Source of the DNA: Rhynchospora pubera
Lineage: Eukaryota > Streptophyta > Magnoliopsida > Poales > Cyperaceae
Reading direction: 5' to 3'
DNA: 64,000 bases
Assembly (NCBI GenBank): GCA_028095005.1
Contig: CM051460.1
Location: forward strand, 155,491,461-155,555,460
The stretch's first letter is position 1, and each line of letters starts with the position of its first letter. Positions 21,153 through 34,525 of the stretch are shown piece by piece. The notes under the pieces are model-generated. The model saw nothing but the letters and a program-made list of their open reading frames with translations, was not told where the DNA came from and searched no databases. A program made the translations under genes and the position numbers.

Positions 21153-24100
21153 CTACTCTGTCCCAGATCCACTCGCCGATACATCCCTATTCTTCACAAT
21201 ATCCTCAATTCTCTCCACAATCTCGGCTGTGTTTGGCCGTTGATCAGGGAATTGCTTTGTACAATCTACGGCAAGCTGAAGCAGTTGCATCATATCCTCT
21301 CCTGCATTCTGGTACCTCACAAGATCCATATCAAACACATCACCCATTGAATCTTCCCGCAATACTGACTGGACCCACCTTGGCAAATCCACTCCTTCTT
21401 CATTCAGTACGGCTTGGGCCGGTGCCTTTCCTGTCAACAGCTCTAGAACAAGTACACCAAAGCTATAGATGTCAGCCTTTTGGGAGATCTTTTTAGGGTC
21501 GGTGATTTCAGGGGCACGGTACCCGGCAACACGGGATAAAGGGGATCTTGTACTGGCAAAGGAGAAGAGGCTATGATCTGACAGCCGGCCTTCGTAAGAG
21601 GTGGTAAGGAGCACATTAGAGGATTTGATGTTGCCATGGGACATTGTGGGTCCTGCTGAGTGGATGTGGTGGAGCCCACGGGAGACTGCCAAGGCGATGT
21701 TCGCTCGAGTTTCCCAGTTGAGCGGGGTACGGCCTGAGCCTCTGTTCCCTGTTCCAAAAAAAAAAGGGATTAAAATTAGATTAAAGAAAATAATTGGACT
21801 AATCTGAAAAAATTCTTCATTGCTAGAATTTACTTAGGTGTAATTTTCATGGGCTCTATGCTATGGGTTATTTTCAGTCTTCAATTGACTTTGGTTGTCC
21901 TATCATAATAAAGAAAGCAACTTATTACCTAAGTAGAAAAAAAAAGATATATGATAATGCTAGTAACATTGTCCAAGCGGATCAAGATTCTAACACAAAA
22001 CCAATATGGTCTACGAAGCTGATGCTTGTAAAGATAATCCTACTAAGGAGTTCAATTAAAAAACAATTGTTCCCAAAGGATATAAACTGCAGCTATATTT
22101 TACCGAGAATGTTAATCCATTTAAATGCTCATGAAAGCGTAGTTACTCAAATACCAAATTGTGCTAGATTGCGAGCATTAGACTCATGTGGCAGTCCCTA
22201 CCGTTTTAGTCAATTAAAAATATTGTAATAAAATAAAATATATAGAGCTTTTACCAACTTATCGACAACTACAAGAATGATTATAATTAAGAATTATATA
22301 AAAATGAGCATCTTTATTTAATTCAAGACTCAAAATTTATAGGGATTGATCCCTAATTTTCTTCAAAAAAAAAAAAAAAAAGTTAGCACGACACCACCAC
22401 TACCATTAGCTACTTGTATATTTTTATAACATCGCGAACTTCTTGACAGATCCAGCAAAAGGGTACAAGGCAATTACAGTCTATTCAAGGCCTTATCTGT
22501 AAAGTTTCCCTTGAATAGTTGAGAGTCACAACTGTTGCACTACTTCATCACAACATGATATCAGAATCAACTGAACTTGTTAAGAAAGTTTCTTGACCTT
22601 TGTATAATTAATTATTTTATAATAATTTTTTAACATTGGGCAATGCAATATGGCTTGATCGCTTTAATCAGTTAATTATGCAAACCGTGCCAAAAATAAG
22701 GGGAAAAAAAAGGAAGAAGAAGAATCAACGAAAGCTACAACTATTGACAAAGCTTGGCAAAGATTTATAATAAGGGTCACGCGAATAATCACCGGCCATT
22801 TTCTCTTTAATGATTCCATTATTGACTTAGTATAATTGACTCTCCTCTCAAACCAGTTAAATTTATTATTTTCAAACAACAATAAATTTTGAAAATGATC
22901 ATCTATTAAATAAAAACATCTGTCACAAAAATTTGGGAGACTTGGCCTCCTAAGTTGCTTTATTTTTTCTTCATCATTTTTAAACTGATTTTGGATACCA
23001 AGAAAATAACAAATCTACGTGGTTTCTGAAATGTTTATTAAAAAATTTAAAAATAAAATATAGTTTTCAATTATTTTGCACGTCTGGGACAATCTTCAAA
23101 GTCTTACACTCAAAATGCAATCAGTTCATGTTTCTCGTTGACTTGTTCATAAACACCAAACTCAATGTATTAACTCTCATTTTCCATAGTAATACTAATT
23201 TCTAATGTACTTAAAAACGAAAAGACCATAAAATAAACCAACTACGTGATTCATCAAAAGCAACTAGATAATCAAATTGAATAAGAAAACTAATTTTCTT
23301 GCATACCCATAATGTAACCAAATTTATGTGAAGGGACAAAAAAATGAAAAGCTTGCAAATTTCAGAAGCTGACATACCGTGCAAAACAGCAGAGAGGCTT
23401 CCCATAGGCATGAAATCATACACTAGCAACCTCTCATCCTTGCTATAGTAATATGCAAGAAGCGGCACGATGTTCTTGTGCTCCAATTCCCCGACTCTCG
23501 CGACCTTTTCCCGGAAGTCCTTCTCTGACAAGTACACTTCCTGCAATCTCTTTACTGCCACCGTGTCCCCTGATTCAAGTATTGCCTTATATGTGGTACC
23601 AAATGTGCCTCTCCCAAGGACTTCAGCCGATGCCCGTAACAAGTTTTCCAAGTCAAATTTTGGAACTTCTCCCTTTCTAAAGAATGCCAATTTCCTACCA
23701 ATTGGAATTGATACTGGTACTGCTGGTACAGCTGTTGCAACTGTTGCAGCTGGTGCAGTACCAGCGGTAGAGGATGCTGGTGCTGAGCTATACGGTTCAG
23801 CTTGTGCTGTATCAGATTGTGCTACTGCCGGTGTGCTGTATGCTTCTTGGTGAGTCCCTGTGGACCCTGCGAATAAAGCTGGTACTGGCGTTTTTGCTTG
23901 GGCTGATTGACTATCATGCTGCCCCTTTCTTAAGAGGATCACTACCAGAAGAACTAAAACTGAAAATGCCGCGGCAGCTCCAATGACAATACCAGCAATG
24001 GCACCGGCGGAGAGGCTATTTCTATTGTTATTATTGGATGGCGTTGGTGGGGGCCCAACTGGGGAAGGAGTATAAGGAGATGGATTTGGTGTTGGTGTAC

Positions 24101-24797
24101 AAGGCCCGAGGGGCCCACCGCACAGCTTAGTGCCAATAAAAGCCGAAGCGGGGAATTTCGTCAGGCTAGGCGGTATCGGTCCAGAGAGATTGCTGTTATA
24201 AGAAATGTTGAATAGCTCCAAATTGGGAAAATTCAACTCTTGAGGCAGGGTACCAGAAATGTTATTATCTTGCAAGAACAGAGATTTCAGCTGAGTGAGG
24301 TTGTTTAGCGAACTGGGTACCTCACCCGAAAAGTTGTTCGAAGAAAGATCCAATCTTTCTAGAGAAAGCAATGAGGAGAGCACGGTTGGTATCGGGCCGG
24401 TAAACTTGTTATTGTTTATAAACAAACTGGTGATGTTTTTCTGAACAGAGAGATCATCTGGCAATGGTGAGGTGATGCTGTTGTGTCGGAGAGAGAGAAC
24501 TCTCAGAGAGGTGAGGTTGGAGATGGTCGATGAAGGAATGGCACCAGACAGAGCGATACCCGGAAGGCGAAGCTCGAAGACGCGGGGCCCGGTGTCGGTC
24601 GAGTTGCAATAGACGCCGACCCAGGCAGTGCACGTGTAGTTGTTGGATGTCCATGAGGAGAGAGCATTGCTGCGGGTTGCCAAGGCGGATTTGAAGGTGA
24701 AGAGCGCTTGTGTATCTTCGGCAAGAAATTGCGAGCTACCAAGGAGGGGAAGGGAGAGGAGAAGGAAAGAGAGGAGAAGAGGAGAGAACTCCTCCAT
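21153..24797 (-). CDS. LRR receptor-like pseudokinase, RLK902/RKL1 type
   Basis: Two exons, 24797-23378 and 21748-21153, joined in phase 1 across a 1,629-bp intron (GTATGT donor, GGAACAG acceptor), giving 671 residues, the usual family length. Residues 1-22 are a signal peptide; 23-68 an N-terminal LRR cap; about 70-215 five leucine-rich repeats (for example LERLDLSSNNFSGEVP); 218-265 a Pro/Ser-rich stalk; 266-289 a transmembrane helix. The kinase has an intact glycine loop GRGTFG (395-400) and lysine K416, but HRD is replaced by HGN (511-513) and DFG by DHS (531-533), so phosphotransfer is probably absent or weak, as known for this 'probable inactive receptor kinase' clade. YRAPE (551-554) is kept. 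It would sit in the plasma membrane and act in signalling complexes. The intron at the kinase LHG/NRG junction is the typical position. A homologous kinase domain occurs at 39.0-40.2 kb. Confidence 0.93.
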
Positions 24798-25262
24798 TAG
24801 AGCATGAGGAGAGAGAGGGAAAGAGAGAGAGAGGGGTTTTAGAGGTGCAAGAAAAGGGAATTAATTAAGAATTGAAAGAAAGAGAGATATGGGGTAATGG
24901 GTAATGGGTGTATTGATCGGAGGGAGAAACAAGAAACAGAGGGAAGTTGGAATTTGGAATGAGATAAAAACAGAGGATAAGTATTTCTGTTTCTTCCAGC
25001 AAGTATGAAACCAATTTCGGAACTTTTGTATTTATTTCTTTTTAAATAAGAATTTTGCATAAAAGTCCTTCGTTTTAGGAGAAAACCATTAGAAGCTTTC
25101 CTGTATGTTCCGTTGGGATTTTTTTTTTCCCAGAAAGGACCTCTTCGAATATACGCAAGGTGGATTGTCTGTTCCAATTTTAAATATTTAGATTTCAAAC
25201 CTACAATTTTAAATATTTATAAAAAATGTTCTAATCAGATGCCGAACCTGCATTATACATTT
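24798..25262 (-). promoter_or_regulatory. 5' untranslated and promoter region of the receptor kinase
   Basis: Directly upstream of the start codon the minus strand is a pyrimidine-rich CT tract (about 24800-24900), common in plant leaders. A reliable TATA box or transcription start could not be picked. Confidence 0.4.
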
Positions 25263-25560
25263 AAATAACATTATTTTCAGTCCCAAGTTTAAAGATTCAA
25301 TTTTCACGCAATATATTATTTTCCTACGACCATACATATTAAAATACACATTTTAACTGCTAGTGCTTTTTTCCCCCCTTTTGATGTGGTACATTTTGTG
25401 TGTTGTCAAATAACATTATTTTCAGCTCCAAGATTAAAGATTCAATTTTCACGCAATATATTATTTTCCTTTCGACTATAAATATTAAAAAAAAACACAT
25501 TTAAACTGCTAGTGCTTCCTCCCACCCCGCCCCCCTTTTGATGAGGTACATTTTGCGTCT
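25263..25560. repeat. Tandem duplication, two units of ~146 bp
   Basis: AATAACATTATTTTCAG begins at 25263 and 25409; both copies continue through ATTCAATTTTCACGCAATA and a CTGCTAGTGCTT phrase to GATG-GGTACATTTTG. The copies differ by scattered substitutions and small indels. Confidence 0.85.
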
Positions 25561-26169
25561 TATCGACCAGACAATAACCATAACTATTCTTTAAAAATTT
25601 TATATTTTGTGATTTTTGTTGGACTTTCTATCTCAGCCGCTCTTTTCGTTTTTGCAAATAAATAATGGATTGGTTAATGTGCTTGTAGTAACTAAAAGAA
25701 TTATTCAACAAGCAAATCTATTATGATTTTTGGACTGTTTATCAATAAAAAAAAATGGACAACGGATAAAAGCTGTAATGGTTGATTGTGCATTAAATGG
25801 CTGGAGGTAAAATATACTCGTTTAGCAAGTAACATTGCGTTGGATTAGACATTGGTCGGATTCTCATCTGCTGTTATTTTTTTTGGATTTTTTTTTCTTT
25901 AGATTCGTGCAAAATTTTGGATGATTTAATAAGTACGATTGATCTGCTGTTATAATTGCAACACCATTGCATCTATGGCAGCATGAGTTTGGCATTGTTT
26001 AGTGTTTATGAATTTGTTCACGTAAGTACTTGAGTAATTATTGCAATAATGGAAAGAGAAGAGGGAAACCGATAACAAAATGCTAAAGGGATGATGCATG
26101 GTTTTTTTTCTTTTCCAAACAAAATATAGAGACAAATTAGGAAAAGGCAAAGGAAAACTAAAATGCACA
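25561..26169. other. Intergenic, nothing recognised
   Basis: AT-rich spacer; the 72-codon minus frame at 25950-26168 has no domain or homolog I recognise. Confidence 0.55.
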
Positions 26170-26463
26170 CAGGGATGGAGACATAGGCGAGTTTAAATGA
26201 AATGAATGGGGTGCAATGTCACCCATTTTTTTTTTCCCAATCAAATATTATTTTATAAAATTTTATTGTTATATGGATCATTTTCTTATGAAAATCACTA
26301 TTTGAACCCCATAAAATTGCAAATGTAACTTCATTGATGACCCCCATGATTAAAAATTCAATTTTTTTTACATGACAAATTCATCAAAATTGATAAATAA
26401 TAATTACATAATCTATATTAATTTAAGTGAACCCCATTCAAATTTTTTCTGGCCTCGCCACTG
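26170..26463. mobile_element. Degenerate hAT-like MITE
   Basis: The left end CAGGGATGGAGACATAGG and the right end reverse-complemented CAGTGGCGAGGCCAGAA resemble the hAT MITE terminus at 14977, and both inner flanks carry a GGGGT- or ACCCC-containing block. No 8-bp duplication is preserved, so this is a relic or a misassignment of ends. Confidence 0.45.
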
Positions 26464-27306
26464 GATGGAGAATGGATGTTTTCTGTTCCATCAAAAATTC
26501 AAAGACAAATGAGGAAATCATGGGAAAATTGAATGAACAAATTCCCACAACATTCCCACTCCGCCGGTGCATTTAATTCTGCCAACAATGTCTTAGTTTT
26601 GATACCGTTCGAAAGGTGTGTTTTGTAACTTTTTTTGTACCCATGATTTTCATTAGTGATTTTAACATCAAATAGTTTTGCCTCTAATATTTCTCTTCTC
26701 TGATTTCTGAATTGTTAATTGTTTGCTTCCAATTGTTACCATAAAACTTCATATAATATATCAGTTAATGGAAATGTACAGTGATCACTTCTGACTGACA
26801 GCCTGACAGGTCCAACTTATCTATTTTGTTATATTTTTAGTATTTTCTAATAAGTTCGATTTAATCCGTTTCAACCCGATTTGTCGGAATAAGTATATTA
26901 AAATTGTTTCCATTATTAATTAATATTTGAATTATATGATTTTTTATTGTGTCAAAATTAATAATCATATTTTTTTTTATCTGTACGGCAACAAGAATGT
27001 TATATTGTGTCAAAATTATGAATTTCTCACATAACATGAGAAGTCTCTTTCAATGTTGGGGAACACGATAGCTGATAGAATGTATATCGCCTATTATTTT
27101 AATATTAATATTAATTACATTAAATCTTATTCGAAATTACTACATTTGAGTTTAATGAAAAATTAATTCAAATAATTAATTCGTGTTATGTTCGTTTTAG
27201 TGTTACTTCTCTGAAGCGTTTGGCAACATCAGTACACCAATAGATTAGTGGATCAAGAATTAAAGTTAGTATTTTTGAATAGTTGTAGATTAATAAATTA
27301 ATTTAC
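26464..27306. other. Intergenic, nothing recognised
   Basis: AT-rich sequence without coding or repeat structure that I can support. Confidence 0.55.
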
Positions 27307-27309
27307 TAA

Positions 27310-27690
27310 GATGTGTTTGGATATCTTAAGAATAAAATAAAATTATGATTAGTTATTTGAAGTAAAAATTGTTATTCTTAAACGATCAAGAATAAGTTTT
27401 TTTTTGGGAATTTAGAGTGTGTTTAAGTGGTCTAATATCTGAAAAAAAAAATTATTCCCGGTGTTTGGATCATCTATTTAATGTCGACTATGAAGTTATT
27501 GGGACTACTTTTTAATCTGATTTTAAAAAAAATTATCCAAACACATTAGGAATAAAATTTAATCTAGATGTTGGACTACTTGAAACTAGTGCTCTAAATC
27601 CTAAAAAATTTATTCTTGATCGTTTAGGAATAATATTTTTATTCTAAATAATCAATCCTAATTTTATTCTTGACGATCCAAACACATTTT
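27310..27690. mobile_element. Tourist-like MITE with long inverted arms, 381 bp
   Basis: The left arm begins GATGTGTTTGGAT and the right arm reverse-complemented AAAATGTGTTTGGAT. Similarity continues inwards for well over 100 bp with shared blocks AAGAATAAAAT and AACGATCAAGAATAA. TAA flanks both ends (27307-27309, 27691-27693). The whole unit could fold into a long hairpin. Confidence 0.78.
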
Positions 27691-27693
27691 TAA

Positions 27694-30600
27694 AATAGAC
27701 TAACCTCATGCAACCAAACGTAACTTAAAATGCAGTAACTCCTTTATCCAAAACAAAATATTGATAGTACCTTACTCAACCCGTTAAACCCATCCGAATA
27801 AAAAAAAATTAGGTGAGCGGTGAGCTTAGAGTTTTTTTTTTAATTAAGTAAGAATAATGATAAAGTCCTTATCTTTTTACTGATTAATTAAAATTTTAAA
27901 AAGAGGAAAAAAATTCAAGAGAATTCACGGAAAATATAGCGAAATATGCAGTCATGAGTTAAGCACCTCACATTCTTAATTAGGATCTCATTTACTATTT
28001 TGGGTAGAAAATGTGTAGTCATGAGGTTAATTAGGTACTTAATTTACCCCTATGGTTATGGATTGCAATTAGTTTCATGATTAATTGTAAACTACTTAAA
28101 ACTCTCATTAATAACACCAGAATATTTATTTATAAAAAAACGCAGTAGAATTTCATAATTAGTCTAAAGTTTTCATCTCTATACTATTTTCATCATTCAT
28201 TAATCTGTATATTCATTAGAAATTATTTCATTAATAAAAAATAATATTGTATTTTCAAGTTTAATTTGTAATTATCAAATTGAATTAAAAAAAACACCTA
28301 ATAGTTACATATATAAGTGGTCATTTTGAGCACCGACTACCGAGTAGTCAATATTGCACCGGCTTAACTCGTTTCACTATTCTTCTGTGCGTAGTATGTA
28401 CGTGGCAGACTGGGAGTTGGTTGTAATTGTCTCATTTGGAGGGAATATAATAGGGCTTTTTTTATACAAAAAAAATTCTAACACAACTTTAGAACGATTT
28501 TTCGACATAACCCAGGGGGCATGTTCTCTTCAGTAAAAGTCAGGGGAATTTATGCGCTTTGAGAATTTTTCAAACATCTTATTATAAAGTATGCACCCAT
28601 GATCCACATATAATAAAATTGGTGCTACATGCAAAGAAGTGTTTTGATACTGAAAATATAGATTTAAATTATTAATTTTGGTTCGTTGAGCATGTTTCTT
28701 GCACGTCTATGTTGACACCAGTGCAGGCCACATATAAAAGATCTCAGTACATAATAAACTACTCTGTGCCAATTGAAATTTATTAATAAATCTCAACCGT
28801 TCATCTCTCACCTTGAAAATCTAATGGCACACACATAGTACTAATTCCCAATTAAATAAGATAATAAAACCAATATCCCCAAGTACTACTCTGTGCCTTA
28901 AATAGTTAATCTCAATACCGATATCCTACTACAACATAATCAATAATCAATCAATATTATACCTGCGGGCTTCTCTTATAAAAAAAAAAAACACATTTGG
29001 GCCGTCAAACTTAGAATACTTTATTGTGGAACTTAATTAACATGCGAGATAAGAGAGAACAACATTGGAGGCATCTTATATTATTCATAATTAGTAATTA
29101 GTAGGTACAAATGTGCAATCATGATGTTATAAAATTTGTTCTCCTTTCTCGCTTCGTGTCTCATGTTAGGAGGGAGTAGTGCATGGGAAGTGCATCTAAT
29201 AATGTTAAATTGCAGATAAATGATTGCAATTAGTTGTCAACCTAGAGTAGTTACGGCGAATACACAATTCTGAAAGTTTGGCAACATGTAAAAGAAATAA
29301 GGCAGGCAACCAATCACCATATATTTACGGTAAAGGTTGGTTCAATTAAAAAAAAATTATATTCGAATTGTTTTATAAGGAACTGAAGGAATAAATGCTA
29401 ACAACATAATTTGTCAATTGTAAAAACGACAAAAATTCATGGACTCTCCCATTTGAAAGTAGCTAAGCTGTACCAGCAAAAAATGTACAAACCAGGAAGT
29501 TAGCGCAATAACTGGTTATGCCAGAACAACCAAATTACATACCACTATACCAGTGTTATACTCTTATGTTACAGGCATTAATGTTCTACGCTCTTCCCAT
29601 GTTCCCAACTGGAAAGTGGTACCATTATTTACTGATATGATGACAATGATTTTTGAATTCGCATACGGCTATGGGGCAAATTGAGTTCATATTATCAGAC
29701 ACTCAAATTTGCTAACCCCAACCACAGCTGTTAAATCCATCCATGGATTTTTGAAGTGGATTTTCCTTGACCATGTATTCCACATGTTCCATTGACTGTA
29801 GTACCATTTCTCCATTTCCTAACACAATATGCCCATTTAAATAAAAGAAACCTTCACAGTGCTTGGAGAGTGGTCTCATGCCTCCTAATGAAATCTCAGC
29901 TGGGACATCACAGTAAAAGACACATCATCTGACAAGCTTATGAGCTAGGCCAAAAAGATTACATACACACACGGTCGTATTATTGCCAAATCTCGAACTA
30001 ATTTGCTCCATTGCCTGCCACAAAATTCTGAATTTAAATAGGTCATGTTATGTCAACGTGTATGCACTACATTTCAACCACCCAGTCAAGGAGAGAAATT
30101 GGGCAGTTTGTCGAACTTTCTGGGCTTGAATATGATCCTAGATTCCTGGTATTGACAGGCTCACAACCATTGGGTCATGTTTGAGGCTTAAAACCTTTTT
30201 CTTTGCACTGGCAACTCAGGGTCCAGCAGAGAAACCTATGGTTGGCGTTGGCGTGCCTGGATCCCTGGATTCTTTACAGGCATCTGGCTAGGCCTGAAGT
30301 AAAACCAGAACATTTGAAGCAGATGCTATTTTTGGCTGGTGGATTTCCTTAATTGCAAATGGATAGGAAGAAAAATTTACTTAGAAAATTAGCTGCATTA
30401 TTGGTCAATTGAGCGGTATTGTCTGTACCAGTCAGCATCTGGTACATTCTCTTGAGTCTTGATGACCATTAACAGTATCTGCTTCTCAAGCAATAGCTAG
30501 TCATGGACTAGGCAACCAAGACAGTCAGATATTGTCTAAGATCTTTCAGCCTCCGGATCCATCACTTTGTTCAGGTTTTTTCTGGCACCTAAGGAGCATC

Positions 30601-30787
30601 TTTTGGGATCTCACTCTCCATTGCGAGTGAGATCCAAATAACAAGTTCTCGTATTCTCTTAATCCCCTAACAGGTCTGCTGTTTTGCTTACTTTAGGTTT
30701 CTTTCTTTCTAATAAAAAAAAAGTTTTCTTATTTTTTATTTTATTCTATTTTTTGTAATAAGCGGGAACCCCACCACTTTTTCATTC
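27694..30787. other. Intergenic, no gene recognised
   Basis: Three kilobases of AT-rich sequence. The part from about 29500 to 30700 is more balanced in composition but no frame above 60 codons with recognisable content was found; it may be a decayed gene or transposon. Confidence 0.5.
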
Positions 30788-30802
30788 AACACGAGAAAAG
30801 TT

Positions 30803-30948
30803 GAGAACGGTCTAGTGGCAAAGAGCAATGCACCTTGACTCTTTGAGTGAAAGGTCGCAGGTTCGAAACCCGGCTGGGGGGTCTTTCATAGACATTTAAT
30901 TTAAAAATAAGTTGGGTGGCTTAGACCTCCGATTTATCTTAAAAAAAA
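30803..30948 (+). mobile_element. tRNA-derived SINE, 146 bp
   Basis: The head carries GGTCTAGTGGCAAAG and a good B box GGTTCGAAACCC; the body ends AAGTTGGGTGGCTTAGACC and an A10 tail. Perfect 15-bp target duplication AACACGAGAAAAGTT at 30788-30802 and 30949-30963. The tail matches the SINE at 20514 although the tRNA-like heads differ. Confidence 0.92.
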
Positions 30949-31436
30949 AACACGAGAAAAGTTACACAAATCCTAAACCCCATCTATACAATTCCGACAC
31001 AAATATTCTTTAACCTGCACTGGTACCCACATCTAACAGTATATATAGTGGACAGTATTATCTACCAATTATTGATAAAGTCAAGCACCTAAGTAAACCA
31101 GAATCAAATTCAAACATTATTACAATGATCAAAACTACAACATCTATTGAAAAAAAAAGTTTTCATATGTTAGAGTCGAAATTTGAAATCCCAACTTTCT
31201 TAATTTCAAAATTTATTTATTTGGATATCTAAATTAGAATTTTGTACAGACCAAACATCTCCACAAGTAATAGCAGTAGTAAACTGGATATTGATATTGG
31301 TACAGGAGCCAACGGTATACTCCTGAGCTAAAGATATAACCGACATAACATGAATCTCAATAATCTATACAAGTCCACGGATTAGTATCAGAATTTACGC
31401 ATGATCTCAAATGCAAGGTGCAGATTTTTCTTTGGC

Positions 31437-31600
31437 TTCAATCAAAATGGTTTTTATGTGGGATTTCATTTGATTTCTATTGATTAGAATTGATTTCTCA
31501 GGATTTCATTAGATCTGGTAATATGAAAATTCCGATTAAATGACATAAGATCTATACATTTTAATAAAAAAAATCAAATGAAGTATAATCTTACTTAGGT
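31437..31600. mobile_element. Possible relic of the 14486-type MITE
   Basis: CAATCAAAATGG followed by GTGGGATTTCATTTGATTTC resembles the left arm of the MITE at 14486-14677. The right arm and target duplication are not recognisable, so this is weak. Confidence 0.3.
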
Positions 31601-33022
31601 TTAATCTAATTAAGCGTAATTTTATTGAGAACCTACTACTATATAGAGGTGGCATCCTAATTATTTATGGGATGCGAGTTCTGTGATATGTTTGTTGTTA
31701 CCGAAAGATGCACGTGATACTATACAACAAAAAAAAAAGCCTTTAGCCGCAAAGAAGTCGGAATAGGCTTGAAATGAAATCCAACAAGAAAAAAGTCACC
31801 AACGAATAATAACTACAACAACAACAATTTAAATTTAGAGAGAGATTTCTGTGTCTAAATGTGAGGCATTTTGTGATATTATTACAATTTATAATATTTA
31901 GACAGATTTTTGTTAAGCATTCAGTGCATGTGTTATTTTACAAGCATGTCTAAGTCAACAAATTAAGTTAACTAGGGTTGGACATCGAGCTTCGCTCGAT
32001 ACATGAGTTCATTATACATTTAAAGATTTAATATTTTTAATAAATTATATCGATATATATTGTAAGGATGTTTGTTCAGAGATATTATTTAAATATATTT
32101 ATATTTTGATTTTTATTTAATTTTTGTGGGATTATCTTTTTATTTGTGTATAATTAAATTTATTAATTTGTTAATTATTTACTATAGTGGTGCATAGAAC
32201 TCCCTATGCACTATGATGCATATTAAATTTTCTCTCTCTATATATATAATTTTAATTACATGACATAATGATATGTGTTTCTAATTATTGTTTCCGAAAT
32301 AACGTTTGTACGAAGTATAACGTGTTTTTAAAAAAAAAAACACTTTAGATAATTGGATTAATCACATCATGTAATTTGAATAAAGAGGATCAATTACATT
32401 TTTTCCCACATATATCAACCGACATATATCAAAAACACTAATAATTAAATGTATCCTTTGTACGAACGAAAGCACAATGTGATTAATGATATATGTGGGA
32501 AAATAAGTTATAACATTTCATATTTTTTTTTTGATAAAATTTACATATAATGTACTAATTACATAACAACAATCATTATGAATGGTAATCAATTTAAACA
32601 AATTTATCTAAGCATAACATCTTTGTGTTTCCTTGCTTTTTTGTTGTTCTCGCAACGTTGGATCCATAGCGGTCAATCTTATCCGTTTGGATAGGTGTGG
32701 GAAGAAGTATTGGGAAGTGTGTAACTTTGTGAAGAGTTTGGATTGTTTATAATTTTTTTTCTTCCCTTCTTCTTTCTTCCTATTTCTTCTCAACGCATCC
32801 AAACGAAGGCATAAAGCAAGAACAAACAGAGAACAACCTAGCAAAGCCCAAGCTTAGTTGTTGATGGAACAAAGATTCTTATTGTTAGTGGCTTATATTA
32901 AACAATCAAGACAGCTTACATGTGCCAAATCATGATGTACACAATAATGAGGTCGAGAGAGACCTAATGTGAAAAAGATGAATCACATCTGATAGTTACA
33001 CATTTCGTTTTAAGTAGCGATA
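31601..33022. other. Intergenic, nothing recognised
   Basis: AT-rich spacer. A GCATAGAACTCCCTATGC hairpin lies near 32192. The 78-codon minus frame at 32608-32844 has no recognisable domain. Confidence 0.5.
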
Positions 33023-33238
33023 CTAAACATGGAAATGTAGTGCATTTTTTATCCATTTAACATCTTCATCTTTCTCGCTTATGCCAAATAAACAAATCTG
33101 AGATTGAACCCCACAAATAGCCTTGAAGGGTACAATAACCGAATTCCCAAAAACTTCACATAATTCACTTGCTCCGATAACTAACAAAGTGTCAAAGTTA
33201 AATGGACAGTTCAAATCAAGAAAATAGTTCAAAAGCTA
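33023..33238 (-). other. Possible isolated exon, product unrecognised
   Basis: After a plausible acceptor (CAATGTAG) the minus strand stays open for about 70 codons to TAG, with ordinary protein composition (for example FDTLLVIGASELCEVFG and ICLFGISEKDEDVKWI). No start codon fits and I do not recognise the family. It could be the last exon of a gene on this strand, perhaps together with the exons at 34526-35454, or a captured fragment. Confidence 0.3.
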
Positions 33239-34525
33239 CATTGATTGAACCAAATATGAGAACATCAATGTTGACCTGATAGCTTGAATGATATTGCAGG
33301 AATTAATCAGACCTATAAATGAGATCAATATCACCATCATTGCAACACATGAAGAGAATAAACAAACTAAAAAATTAGAAGGGACATAAGTATAGCACCT
33401 GCTTGTAGTAGATAGATTTACCATCGAACTAAACTTTTTAGTGATCATATTAAATAATCTGTATTAATACTACTTATAAAATTCCAACAAAACTAAACTA
33501 ATATGTATTTTACATGATATTAAAAAAAGAATCTAATATTATACTCACCTAGTATTAAAAAAAAGAATAAAAAAATAAAGAAACAAAGATAAAATAAGAA
33601 ATTAAGGAATTTTGAAATTAGTAATTAAATTGAAGGCACAATAATGCTTATGAATATTAAGTAAGAAAGTTACACAACGAACATGGTTGAGTAATAGAAT
33701 AATGGCACCCAACCAAACAAAAGAAATATGTATATAAGTTGTATGTTAAAGATTTATTATTGCATAATTAAACAAAAAAGTGCTAAAATACCTTTCAAAG
33801 ACATCATAATACTTCCTATTAGGCTGCGAAGGTTGAATTTGGACTGAATAGATGTTGGATCATCCAAGAAGCAATGCAACTGATTTCTTCATTTCACTAT
33901 ACATCATACAGTAAATAAATCAGAGACAAATACACATTAATATCAGAGATGGATGCACATTAAGATACCAGTAACATGTGATCAAAATCAGTCTAGTTAA
34001 TTTGTTCACATTGACTATTAAAACGCCACTATTTATTAGTGCTAAGCAGCTATATTTATATTTGAAAAATGTTTTTCTTTAAAGTATTTTTACAATTTTT
34101 CTCGTTTTTATGAGCATTGATAATTATGTTTTCATGTTTGTGTGTTGTCAAAGGCATAATAGCATGCACTGATACATCAAGCAAAAGAAATTGCTGATAG
34201 ACATTTGGTGCATTTAGAACAAAGTATATACCATGAATGAGTAAAAAGAGCAAAATAGTAAACATGAAAAATATGATAATTTTAAATAAAATAATATTTG
34301 ACTTTGGCATCACTAATATGGCAAGAAGAAGAAATTATTGTAACTGCCATGAGCTCCGTATAGTATTAATGAATTAACATATTAATAAAATATTATTTTG
34401 ATCAAAAGTAAGTTAGTATGTTATACACACAACAAATTACAAAAAAAAATGAAAGGGCATTATAATTGTATAATCAAATTTATGGTTTTAATTTTAAGAA
34501 TTTTACTTTATCCAATTAGTTTTAA

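Noticed and set aside
21116..21807. Plus-strand frames opposite the receptor kinase exon 2
   Set aside because: They mirror a well-supported kinase exon on the other strand.
30803..30885. tRNA gene suggested by GGTTCGAAACCC
   Set aside because: Same reasons: perfect 15-bp target duplication and A10 tail show a SINE; the acceptor stem is missing.
33780..33900. Possible transposase-like exon on the minus strand
   Set aside because: Two frames look equally plausible and one contains a stop; with no family match I could not support it.
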